In this document: positions 54,411-64,000 of the stretch, in pieces
Position numbering within the stretch: position 1 is the stretch's first letter
Layout of the letters: every line of letters begins with the position of its first letter
DNA from: Sphaerolaimus hirsutus
Lineage: Eukaryota; Nematoda; Chromadorea; Monhysterida; Sphaerolaimidae
Direction of reading: 5' to 3'
Length of the DNA: 64,000 nucleotides
Assembly (NCBI GenBank): GCA_964036195.1
Contig: CAXIWS010000516.1
Location: forward strand, 8,944 to 72,943
The notes under the pieces: model-generated
What the model saw: the letters and a program-made list of their open reading frames with translations, nothing else
What the model was told of the DNA's origin: nothing
Database searches by the model: none
Program-made: the position numbers and the translations under genes

Positions 54411-56278
54411 GGCTATTTACAGCAGCCCTTATAAGGGGGCGATCCCAGGTGGAAAATAATTGTTTTCAAAAGTCAATAATTTGTGTGTATGGCTTGTATG
54501 CATATTAATTATGTTTATCATCACTAGTGATGTAAAGGCACCGGGGCACCGGTGCCCCGGTGCTGGGCACCGAAGGGCACCAGCACCGGTGCTGGTGCGG
54601 TGCCATTGCAATCTTCAGGGGTGCCATGCCGGTGCCGGTGCCATTTTTTTCAGAATAGCACCGGTGCCGGTGCGGTGCGGTGCCATTTTATTGCCGGTGC
54701 CAAAGGTGCTAGCACCAGGGCAAAGTAAAAGGCACCGGGAAAGGCACCGGCCAAGGCTTCATTTGCTGTGCAATTTTGTCCATAGTATGTGCTTATTCAT
54801 ATTTCAAAAAACAGCGATATATTTACCCAACCGTTTTTGCTTTTTTTGTAAACCTCCCATCAAATAAATATACCTACTGTGAAATCCATTATACCCGATA
54901 CGTGATCTGATGAGCGAATCTAAAATTTTGTTGAATTTTAAATCATTTTTATATTTATGTATCTTACTTTTTTGTTCAAAATTTGTTGTCAGTTTACGAC
55001 AGAGATTGTTCCATTCTCTGTACAGCAACGACTCCAATCAGTAGACAATAATGGCTATGGACCATGTAATGAATTAGATATTTTTTCTTTCATATGTAAT
55101 CATTGTAATTGCTTCATAAAAGTGATTGCCACATCATTCTGATTATTTTAAGTGCTCAACCATCAAAATCGGTTGAAAATTCATGGAAATATGCACTTCC
55201 AAAGGTGAGACCACTGAGAAACTGCCCGATATTTACTTCAGAAATTCCAGCCCGGTGCGGTGCCTTTCGGTGCTAGCACCGGCAACCCGCCGGTGCCCTT
55301 CGGTGCCGGTGCCATTTTTTCCAAAAGGCACCGGTGCCGGTGCGGTGCGGTGCCATTTTCTGGCCGGTGCCCCAGGGTGCCAGGTGCCCTTTCCATGCGT
55401 TGGCAAAGGTGCCGGTGCGGTGCGGTGCCATTTTTCCCGGTGCCTTTAACATCACTAATCATCACAAAATTTGCAAAATTTCTTCAAGATGGTTACATGC
55501 GCTGATGTAACATCATTGTATAGAAATTTTTCAATTTGTCTCAATTTTTGTGTATTTACTTCGATTTGTCTCAATGTGCTTACTTATTCATTTAGTGAGT
55601 ACGCATGCCAAATTTCAGCTCAGAGCAGTTAGCGGTTCTTATTTTTTAATGCTTTTATTTTTGTCAACCACTGTATTTTTGTATAGTGAATGAAATCCCA
55701 CATGGGACCGGTCCCTGGTGACAACAGAAAGTTCCCCGACGCAGTCCAAACATCCCTGGTGAGAAATTTTTTTCATTAACAAATAATTTTGGTCCCTTAT
55801 AAGTAAAACAAATTTTTGTGTGGCACTATGACCGAATGGACAGTTTAAGGGACCAAAATTTTTTGTTTATGAAAAAAATTTCTCACCAGGGATGTTTGGA
55901 CTGCGTCTGGGACCTTTCTGTTCTCACCAGGGACCGGTCCCCACTGGGATTTTGTTCACTATACAAAAATAGTGATTGACAAAAATAAAAAAAATTTGAA
56001 AAAAAGAACCGCTAACTGCTCTGAGCTGAAGTTTGGCATGCGTACTCAGTAAATGAAGGAGTAAACACATGTCAAAATTGAGACAAATTGAAAAATTCCT
56101 ATACACCCTCCCAACGATGTTACATCAGCGCATGTAACCATCTTGAAGAAATTTTGCAAATTTTGTGATGATAAACATAATTAATATGCATACAAGCCAT
56201 ACACACAAATTATAGACTTTTGAAAACAATTATTTTCCATCTGGGACCGCCCCCTTATAAGGGCTGCTGTAAATAGCC
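54411..56278. mobile_element. Central fold-back element, diverged relative of the outer termini
   Basis: Ends GGCTATTTACAGCAGCCC and GGGCTGCTGTAAATAGCC. Inside each end comes CATATTAATTATGTTTATCATCAC, then the CAAGATGGTTACATGCGCTG and GGGACCGGTCCC text that parallels the outer module at 49514-50135. It forms the middle of the palindrome. The left half is interrupted by 54525-55457. Confidence 0.78.
54525..55457. mobile_element. GGTGCC-box hAT-like element, present only in the left half
   Basis: Ends TAGTGATGTAAAGGCACC and GGTGCCTTTAACATCACTA; exact 8-bp duplication ATCATCAC (54517-54524, 55458-55465). The right half at about 56165 keeps the unfilled site. Ends equal those of the GGCGCC family, but the arrays are GGTGCC/GCACCGG. 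The unique middle is about 54770-55230. Confidence 0.93.
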
Positions 56279-56942
56279 CTGTAATACTGACAAAAGAATA
56301 AATGACTAAAAAGAAAACAAACATGACATATTTTTTTCCATGAATGTTTTCATAGACATCAATCGGAGGCGAGTTCTATCATGGAGTGGGGTTTTTTAGA
56401 GGGAGTGGGTATTTTTCTTTTTTCTACACTCAGCTAACAGGGGGGAGTTAGAGAGGGAAACAATGGAGTAAATACAGTAGCTCTATCAATTTTGGCAAAG
56501 AGAGATGTAAGTTACAACTTCTTTGCACTGTCTGCAAGTACCACGCAGGAATCGTGCACAAAAAAATCAACCAAAGACCAATCAATCTCAATCACATCTT
56601 ACTCAAGCAAGGAATTACTCAATGAGGAGAGATTTATTTAAAGGGGTGATATTCAAGGTTCAGTTTTTGGAAGGGGGTGGGGGTATTCAAAGTGGGAATT
56701 ATTCAATGTGACTATTTTATCTAAGGGATGGATTTATTCAAGGGGCATTATTCAAGGCCAACTTTATAGAGGAGTTATTTGAGGGAGGTTATTCAATGTT
56801 CAGTTTTTCATATGGGGGTGGGGGTATTCAAAGTGGAATTTATTGAGGGCTCAATTGAGTAGCTGTTTCAATTTTGACAATGAAACATGTAGGTTAAAAG
56901 TTTTCTGCACTTTGTAAAAGTACCATGCAGAAACCATGTGTT

Positions 56943-59093
56943 TAGTGATGGAAAAAGTGCCAGGTTTTAAGCGCCAAGCGCCAAAAGCGCCATGGTGCTT
57001 TTCCTAACCATGGCGCCAAGCACCAATGGAGCCAGAGCGTTTTAGTGCCAAGCGCCAAATGTGCCATGGCGCTTTTCTGGATCACGGTGCCAAGCGCCAA
57101 TGGCGCCAGGAGGGTATGGCGCCAAGCGCCAAAGTCAAAATGTGGTTTTATTATGTGGCATGATGTCCCAAACAGTATTTTCAGCTATCAATCCCTGGGA
57201 GGGTGATGTGCTATCTACCAAACCCCTGAGAGGAACAAAATCCTGGATACCCCTGACTCAGACGATAACCATAATGTAAAGATAAGTATCCAAATACATA
57301 TAAAATATAGATCGCATAATAATCATTGTCCTAATGTAACTCAGTCATATTTTTACATGTGTTCTGCATAACACAGATCACAAAATACAGTTAATTTACA
57401 TCCTCTTTACACTCATTTTGGGTGGGGGTATTTCCAGAGGGTATTATTTCCCCAGCTTACTCAGACCTGTTGGCAGTCCCAAGCTTTGTTAAGTAAAGTG
57501 TCAATAGTAAAATCAGTCTAATGCAAGGTAAAGTGTCAATTGTCATGAAACATATCAGATGTAAAGTCAAATGTAAAGTCAAGTCTCAACTGTGTATCAA
57601 AATCTTACTTTTGTATCCAAATCTTATTTTCCATATACAGGAATTAATATTTTGGATACAGAAAATAAGATTTGAATACTCAATTGACCCTTTACTTTAC
57701 ATTTGACACTTTGCATGACAGTGGACACTTTACTTTGCATTTGACTTTACGTATGACACTTTACATTATACTTTACAGGGTTTTGGACCACCCCTCAGTA
57801 TTTTTCATGTTGCCCCCTGGATGTGTTTCATATTTCATATATGGTGTATTCCCCCTTGAATAGCCCCCCCCTCAGAAACGTCTGACAAAAAACATTCCTG
57901 GGGAATTGCTCGCCTATATATGGTATTTATGAAATTATGTTGAGTATACCATAATTCAGCAAAATTAATTCCGTTTTCTTGAAAATTCATGAATTAGATT
58001 GTTGATTTATCTGCATTATTGAATTTTGTATAATCATGGCTGGCGCTTTTTTGGCCCATTTGTGGTGAAGCCACTGAAGTTAGCAACCTCTGCCACTGAT
58101 TCCGGCAACTCCAAGACTGTATTGAGTGACAGTCTTTAGAGTGGTTGGATTTTCCTTGTAGCCAAACGTTCACTTGCCGGCAGCCAATTATGTTTATTTC
58201 GTTGTTGTGTGTTGAAAGAGGTGTTCAAAGTTGTTTCAGGTACTTTATTGTCCATCAGATGCAGCATGAAATACAAAAGTGCAAAGTTAGCAAGCAAGGT
58301 AAATGAATGTCATAGTTGAAATTGGCATGAGATTCCAGATATAAAACATGTCAAATATATATGTGAATAGAGTATTGTGAAGTTAATTGAATATGTCTAC
58401 GCCAAGGGCTATGTAAAGTATATGCTAGTCAAATATGCAGGGCACCATTTCTCTATTAGGACGCTTGTTCAAAGAAGGTATGTAAAGTAAAGTAAAGAAA
58501 ATATATTATAACAAGGTTTGATGCTTCCATTTTACATGTAAACCATACAAATGTATATATATATAATATATCCAGAAAATTATGGTGAGTTGAACGAGCC
58601 TAATTTGTATCCATAAACCTAATTATAACATAATTGACCCTTTAACCTGAATATTCTCAATAATCCTACAATAACTTATAAGACACTTTCTTACTCAAAT
58701 ATTTTCCATGGAGAAATAATATAGTGTATGAAAACTGAAGATTAGTTGTGGTAAAATAATATAGTGCATGAATAGAAATAGTTTGTGCGAATAAATTACA
58801 CAGTGCATGAAATGAATATGGACAAATTACTCCTAATTGTTACTTCTCTGTATTCTCTATCCATCCATTCCACTACGGTCAACACAGCATTTTAAATGCT
58901 GGCGCCAGGCGCCAATAGCACCACCAGAGAATGGCACCAAGCGCCAAAAGCACCATGGCGCTTTCTCAGATGCCGGTGCCAAGCGCCAATGGCGCCAGAG
59001 CATCTTAGCGCCAAGTGCCAAAAGCGCCATGGCGCTTTTTGCTTTGGCACTAGCGCCAGGCGCCAAAAGTGCTATGGCGCTTTTCCATCACTA
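56943..59093. mobile_element. GGCGCC hAT-like element in the right arm (second)
   Basis: Ends TAGTGATGGAAAAAGTGCC and GGCGCTTTTCCATCACTA; flanks CATGTGTT (56935-56942) and CATGTGCC (59094-59101), 6/8. Arrays at both ends (56943-57140, 58890-59093) surround a unique AT-rich centre with a GACCCTGTAAA-type repeat (57473-57792). Relative to the left arm it lacks about 460 bp near 58300. Confidence 0.78.
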
Positions 59094-59446
59094 CATGTGC
59101 CTATTATGTTGGAGCAGAGTAAAACACATGCAAACATCAAATGCTCCACTTGATTAATCGAACATTGACTACTCAATCGCATCAATGTGAACTTTTTCAA
59201 TTTACAATGTGTCCCATTGCAAAATACAGTTTATGCCACAATAAATACCCCACTGTAAAAAACAATTGTAAGAATAATCTGTCACTTACATAGCCATTCA
59301 AAGTAATTATTGCTGTGCACCACAGATCATCATAAATCACAATCTCGATCATTTGGAGATCAAAAAATGTTTCTGCAGGCCATATGCAAAATAATAATAG
59401 TGTGTAAACTAGAAATGGGCATAGACCACATGCTGGGGGCACACCC

Positions 59447-59807
59447 AGACCCTTTAAAAGACCCTGTAAAGTGTTAAAGACCCTGTAAAATGTCATGTGT
59501 CATGTAAAACCCTGTAAAGCGTCATGTGTCATGTAAAAGACCCAGTTAATTGTCAAATGTCATGTAAGAGACCCTGTAAAGTACCATGTGTATCCAAATC
59601 TTATGTTTTTGTATCCAAATCTTATGTTTTTGTATCCAAATCTTATGTAAACGGTAAGATTTGGATACAAAAACATAAGATTTGGATATGATAAGAAAAG
59701 ATTTGGATACACATGACACTTTACAGGGTATTTTACATGACACATGACATTTTACAGGGTCTTTGACACTTTTCAGGGTATTTTACAGGGTCTAGGAATG
59801 GCAGCTG
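59447..59807. repeat. GACCCTGTAAA repeat with inverted ATACAAAAACATAAG core
   Basis: Alternating CCCTGTAAAATGTCATG on the left, and inverted CATGACATTTTACAGGGTC on the right, surround TTTGGATACAAAAACATAAG in both orientations. It lies in the 59094-60159 stretch that is present only in the right arm. Confidence 0.78.
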
Positions 59808-60167
59808 AGAATCAGAACATAAATATGGAAGCTCCAGGTGATTATGATCATTTTAAGTGTTTATTGGTGAAAATCGGTTGAGAAATGGCTGAGATATTGA
59901 GTTCTGAAATTGCATGCATTTTCATTCAACTGGATCAAATCAGCATATGAAATTTACACATCACTAATCCAACCACAAAAATTGAATCTGCACGCTGTCC
60001 TGGTGATTTTAAGTGTTGACCAATCCAAAACAGCCCATAAATGACCAACTTTTTAAGCTTCAAAATCAATTTCCAGATTAGGCATACAAAATGAACACCT
60101 TTGTATAGACCCCCCTTATCTCAGGACTGGGGGATTATTTGAGCAAACAATAATTTTTGGTCATAGC

Positions 60168-61115
60168 TAGTGATGGAAAAGCGCCATGGCGCTGGCGCTT
60201 GGTGCTAGCGCCAAAGCAAAAAGCGCCATGGCGCTTTTGGCGCTTGGCGCCATTATGCTGTGGCGCTATTGGCGCTTGGCGCCGCTGGTGCAAAAAGCGC
60301 CATGGCGCTTTTGGCGCTTGGCGCTATCCATCGCTGACGCCTTTGGCGCCTGGCGCTGGCATTTAAAAAAGCGCCAAAAAAGCGCCAACACCAGACAGTG
60401 AAAAACGCACAGAATTCGCGTTTTTCTAAATTTACATCTATGCCAGACATGTGGCAGTATGTACTTTGTGATGTTACTTATACATATAGCAAAAGAACGG
60501 CTGTGGAGCCAATGGCCCAGCACAGCATTATAGGTTGTGATTTATGCCAAAAAAAATCCATTCATTTTTTGACCCATCACATATTGACTTTTGTCTAACA
60601 TTTGTGATTTCAAGTGAAATTGGGCATGGAGTGCTTAAAAAAGTTTGTGAGAGGAGGAAGGAAGGATACATTGTGAGTGTTTCGTACTTCAGAAGTGTGT
60701 GGGACAGGGGTTCAGTATGGGATGGGTGGGTTATCCCTACACACTAGCATGAACATCAAAGGTTTTTAAAATGTTCAATAGGAATGCTTTTTGGTTACAA
60801 TGAGAATATTGCTAGTGGTTTTGCAACTGATATAGCTTACACAAAGCGATAATTACAAATATTTATATGACACTAAGCATTGTGTGTGCATCTTATGAAG
60901 CGAATTCATTTTGGCGCTGGCGCCATTGGCGCTTGGCGCCACTGCCTCCTGGCGCCATTGGCGCTTGGCGCCGTGGTTTAGAAAAGCGCCATGGCGCTTT
61001 TGGCGCTTGGCGCTAACACGCCCTGGCGCCATTGGCGCTTGGCGCCGTGGTCCGGAAAAGCGCCATGGCGCTTTTGGCGCTTGGCGCCAACATCCTGGCG
61101 CTTTTTCCATCACTA
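60168..61115. mobile_element. GGCGCC hAT-like element in the right arm, exemplar copy (948 bp)
   Basis: Ends TAGTGATGGAAAAGCGCC and GGCGCTTTTTCCATCACTA; exact 8-bp duplication GTCATAGC (60160-60167, 61116-61123). GGCGCC arrays (60168-60385, 60905-61115) flank a 520-bp unique centre. This defines the family architecture used elsewhere in the window. Confidence 0.92.
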
Positions 61116-61986
61116 GTCATAGCCCAAACCCCAAACCCCAACATACTTTAATGACATCAAAATCGGCCAATGTACAACAGCATGTAAAATGTCCCTGAAC
61201 AGTGTTTGCCGTTTGCTATGGTCATAAAATCGTAACACGTTAATATATTGATGTATAATTTATTTATATAATATAAATTTTCGTGTGGTACTGGGGCCAA
61301 ACGACCCCGGTCGGGGACCAAAATTTATTGTATACCAAAAAAAAATTTTCTCACCGGGGTCGTTTGGCCCCGACAGGGGACAATAACCACAAAGCATCAA
61401 AAAGTGCCATAAATTTTCGTGTGGTACCGGGGCCAAACGACCCCGGTCGGGGACCAAAATTTGTTGTATACTGAAAACAAAATTTTCTCACCGGGGTCAT
61501 TTGGCCCCGACCGGGGACATTTCGATATTGCCGGGGACCGGACCCCGGCAAGATTACATGCACTATAGAAAAATACAGTGATTAACAAAAATAATAGCGT
61601 TAAAAAAATAAGAACTGTTTATCGCCCTGAGCTGAAATTTTGCATGCGCGCTCACTACATGCAGGAGTACATGCATGCAAAAATTCAGACAATTCCAACA
61701 AAAATTTGACACTCGCCCAAAGAAAATACATCAGAGCATGTAAACATCTTGCGATAATTTTGTACATGCTAATTTGGTGATAATTCACCTAATTAACATG
61801 CAAATAACACATAGACACCAATTATCAACTTTTGAAAAAATTTATTTTTTGCCGGGTCCCGGTCCCCGGCCGGGACCTGTGTAAATAGCCAATGTAATAC
61901 AAGGAAAACTCAAAATGTTTGGTTCTTTATACTCTAGTCAGTAAGTCAGTAGAAAAGGGGGCGGAATAAATTTTAAGAGATTAGGA

Positions 61987-62228
61987 TACCGTATTTCCTC
62001 GAATTATCCCCGGGGGTTTATTTTTTCAGAGTGAAAATTTTGAGAGAAAAACGTGACAAATGCAGCAATAACCACCATTTAAAAGTTTTTACAGCCTTAT
62101 GTAGGATGTAGATGGTATAAATGATGTTCTAACGCAACACAGTAAGTGTTTTGAACGTCTGTTATGCATTTCCCGGACCACAAATTCATAGTGCCCATTT
62201 TGAGGGGGGTATTCCGAGGAAATACGGA
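61987..62228. mobile_element. TACCGTATT-family MITE
   Basis: Ends TACCGTATTTCCTCGAATTA and TATTCCGAGGAAATACGGA. Interior AGAGTGAAAATTTTGAGAGA and AGTAAGTGTTTTGAACGTCT match the intronic copy at 3993-4226. Confidence 0.82.
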
Positions 62229-63220
62229 ATTCAAAATATGATGGTGGAGGCGGCGCCCGCCATTAATTACTCGCCTTTTGTAAGCTGCAGATAGAGCACT
62301 ATTTAATCACTAATTTGCACTAATTCGGCCAAAGCTTAATTAAGCCCTTGATACTGAGTGAAATGCGGCCTAACTTATTCTGATGTGTGTGCTTAAAGAT
62401 CTGGTTTAATTACAAGGGAAAACACCGGTTGATTGCTGGGTAAATAGATACTGAAGTTTACATGACTTTTGACATTTTACAGGGTTTTTTACATGACAGA
62501 TTACATTTTATAGGGCCGTCGCCGACAACTGTATAATGTCAAATGTCATGCAAAGTGTCTAAAGTCAGGTGAACTTCGTTTGTCATGTTGCAGGGCATTT
62601 TACATGACTTTTGACACTGAATGACATTTGACATTTCACAGGATCTTGGACTGCCTTCTGGGGGCATTCCCAGACCCTGTAAATATCCCTATAAAATGTC
62701 ATGTGTCATGTAAAACACCCTTTAAAATGTCATGTGTCATGTAAATGACCCTCTAAAATGCCATGTGTTATGTAAAAACCCTTTAAAATGCCAAATGTCA
62801 TGTAAAAGACCCGGTAAAGTGAATTTTATCTTATTGTATCCAAATCTTGTGTTTTGTATCCCAATCAGATTTAGATACACATGACACTTCACAGGGTGTT
62901 TTACATGACACATGAAATGACAGTTTACAGGGTATTTTACATGACATTTTACAGGGTCTGGGACTTGCACTAGGTGTGTTTGTGTGTGACGTGTGTGTGA
63001 CGTGTGTAGCATGTATAATATATTGAAGCAACTAAATAGATTTTTCTGATTAATTAAATTTATTGACACTTGAATCCACACTTCAATATTTGCAGTAGTA
63101 ATCTTTCAAAGAACCATGGAACAAAAATGTCATGCTGACGATTATTTCTTCAATACTAATTAACTTTGATAAGTGCGAGCTAAGCCCGAGGATAATCTCT
63201 TTTTCAAAATACATCTGTTA
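62229..63220. repeat. GACCCTGTAAA-type repeats in otherwise unassigned DNA
   Basis: 62452-62650 and 62667-62966 are two adjacent copies (ATTTTACAGGG and CAGACCCTGTAAA ends, inverted TGTCATGTGTCATGTAAA core). 62966-63010 has a GTGTGTGACGTGTGTGAC microsatellite. No gene was recognised. Confidence 0.65.
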
Positions 63221-64000
63221 AGCCGAAATTACAGCTCAGCGGCGTTTGACGTGAAATGATGACGTCGTAAAATTGATTACATAAAAATAGACATAGGTAC
63301 AGCGTTGAAATTTCAGAATTTGATAGTTCTAGTAATTGTGTGTAATGTCCCAAATTTTGTTTATCAATTACCGTATTTCCTCGAAATACCCCCCCCTCGA
63401 AATACCCCCCCCTCGAAATACCCCCCCTCGAAATGGACACTATGAACTTATAAACCCCCCCCCTCGAAATACCCCCCCCCAAATGTAGTGTATAGAGAAC
63501 GTAAATGACAAAGGCTGCGGTTTGTCATCCCGACAATGCAGAATACACGTTAAAAACGATGACTCTGTTATGTGAGAACAGTGTTTGTACGTCTACACAC
63601 TTATAAATGTCTTTAGAGTCTTATAAATGGCGATTTTTGTTGCATTTTTCGACGTCTGCGTACGTTTCAGACTACATTTTAGTACATGGATTTCAAAAAA
63701 TTTCTGGCGAAATAATTAACCCCCCCCCTCGAAATACCCCCCCCTCGTTTAACCCCCCCTCAAAATTCTCACTCTGAAACAATAAACCCCCCGGGGGTAT
63801 TTCGAGGAAATACGGTAATCATTATTTAAGCAGTTATTAATTTAATGTCAAAATGATTTTGTGATGTAAAATGTTTGACGTGAAATGTTGACGTAGAATG
63901 TGTAAATTTTGACGTAAAATTAATAACTTATTAAATAATAATTATTTTCTTAATTTTTTTATGAAATTACAAACAATTACTAGAACTATCAAATTCTGAA
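63221..64000. mobile_element. Harbinger-like MITE, truncated by the window, with a nested TACCGTATT MITE
   Basis: The left end AGCCGAAATTACAGCTCAG follows TTA (63218-63220). The text TTTCAGAATTTGATAGTTCT at 63312 recurs inverted at the window edge, so the right half is entering. 63369-63817 is a complete TACCGTATT-family MITE (ends TACCGTATTTCCTCGAAATA, TTTCGAGGAAATACGGTA) inserted in its middle. Confidence 0.7.

Larger units (their letters stand above)
49514..61890. mobile_element. 12.4-kb fold-back element with 9-bp target duplication
   Basis: The outermost 50 bp at each end are inverted copies starting GGCTATTTACACAGGTCC. An exact 9-bp duplication AATGTAATA flanks them (49505-49513, 61891-61899). 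Left arm 49514 to about 55799 and right arm about 55848-61890 are inverted copies over their whole lengths, apart from indels. The centre is about 48 bp. Nine-bp duplications with very long inverted repeats are typical of Mutator-related fold-back elements; no transposase gene is visible. Both arms carry the same nested GGCGCC elements and unique DNA, so those were present before the arms were duplicated. The paired open frames in the two arms are repeat or spacer translations. Confidence 0.9.

Noticed and set aside
49514-61890. Assembly artefact (inverted duplication of one locus)
   Set aside because: Arm-specific insertions with target duplications, arm-specific deletions, point differences and an exact 9-bp duplication outside argue for a real element, though long reads would settle it.

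Overview
The window is nuclear DNA of a metazoan, most likely a marine or other invertebrate; the species cannot be named from the sequence. The evidence is intron-bearing genes with GT-AG (once GC-AG) junctions, AT-rich intergenic DNA with C/G runs, and dense small DNA transposons. No bacterial operon structure is present. Most ATG-to-stop frames here are translations of repeats, especially the GGCGCC, TTTTACGC and CCCCTCGAA repeats.

Host genes. (1) Two exons at 3254-4540 (+) encode a membrane anchor followed by an N-glycosylated Cys-containing segment. (2) Four phase-compatible exons at 18895-25558 (+) predict a small secreted protein of unknown function; they may instead be the 3' part of gene 1. 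(3) A complete 9-exon phosphoglycerate kinase gene lies at 35024-44406 (+), 415 codons plus stop. (4) A two-exon TMEM230/TMEM134-like (DUF872) membrane protein gene lies at 46560-47503 (-). (5) Two candidate exons lie at 48459-49420 (+).

Mobile DNA. A nearly intact Penelope-like retroelement lies on the minus strand at 28566-34054. It has the permuted order (GIY-YIG nuclease N-terminal to the reverse transcriptase), an additional upstream ORF, a 660-bp direct repeat at its ends, and in each repeat a hammerhead-like RNA motif with unusual strand order. At 49514-61890 there is a 12,377-bp fold-back element: two roughly 6-kb inverted arms, 9-bp target duplication AATGTAATA, other transposons nested inside. 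A 49-bp relative made only of two fused termini sits at 1476-1524 with its own 9-bp duplication.

The rest of the intergenic and intronic DNA is a nest of small non-autonomous DNA transposons. At least fourteen different insertions have exact or near-exact 8-bp target duplications (hAT-like). Most of these are filled with a family-specific reiterated short motif (GGCGCC, GGTGCC, AAGCGT, ACTCG, ACCGT, TTCGAAAA, AACACAGAAAC and others). A second group begins TACCGTATT and inserts at TA. A third group, with GCGATTACAGCT ends, has apparent TTA duplications and carries the 17-bp tandem arrays at 5.5-7.4 kb. No DNA transposase gene was recognised, so these elements must be mobilised from elsewhere or be dead.

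The genes are linked by position only. PGK is a housekeeping glycolytic gene whose introns have been colonised by several of these elements, one of them inserted into the polypyrimidine tract just upstream of exon 3.
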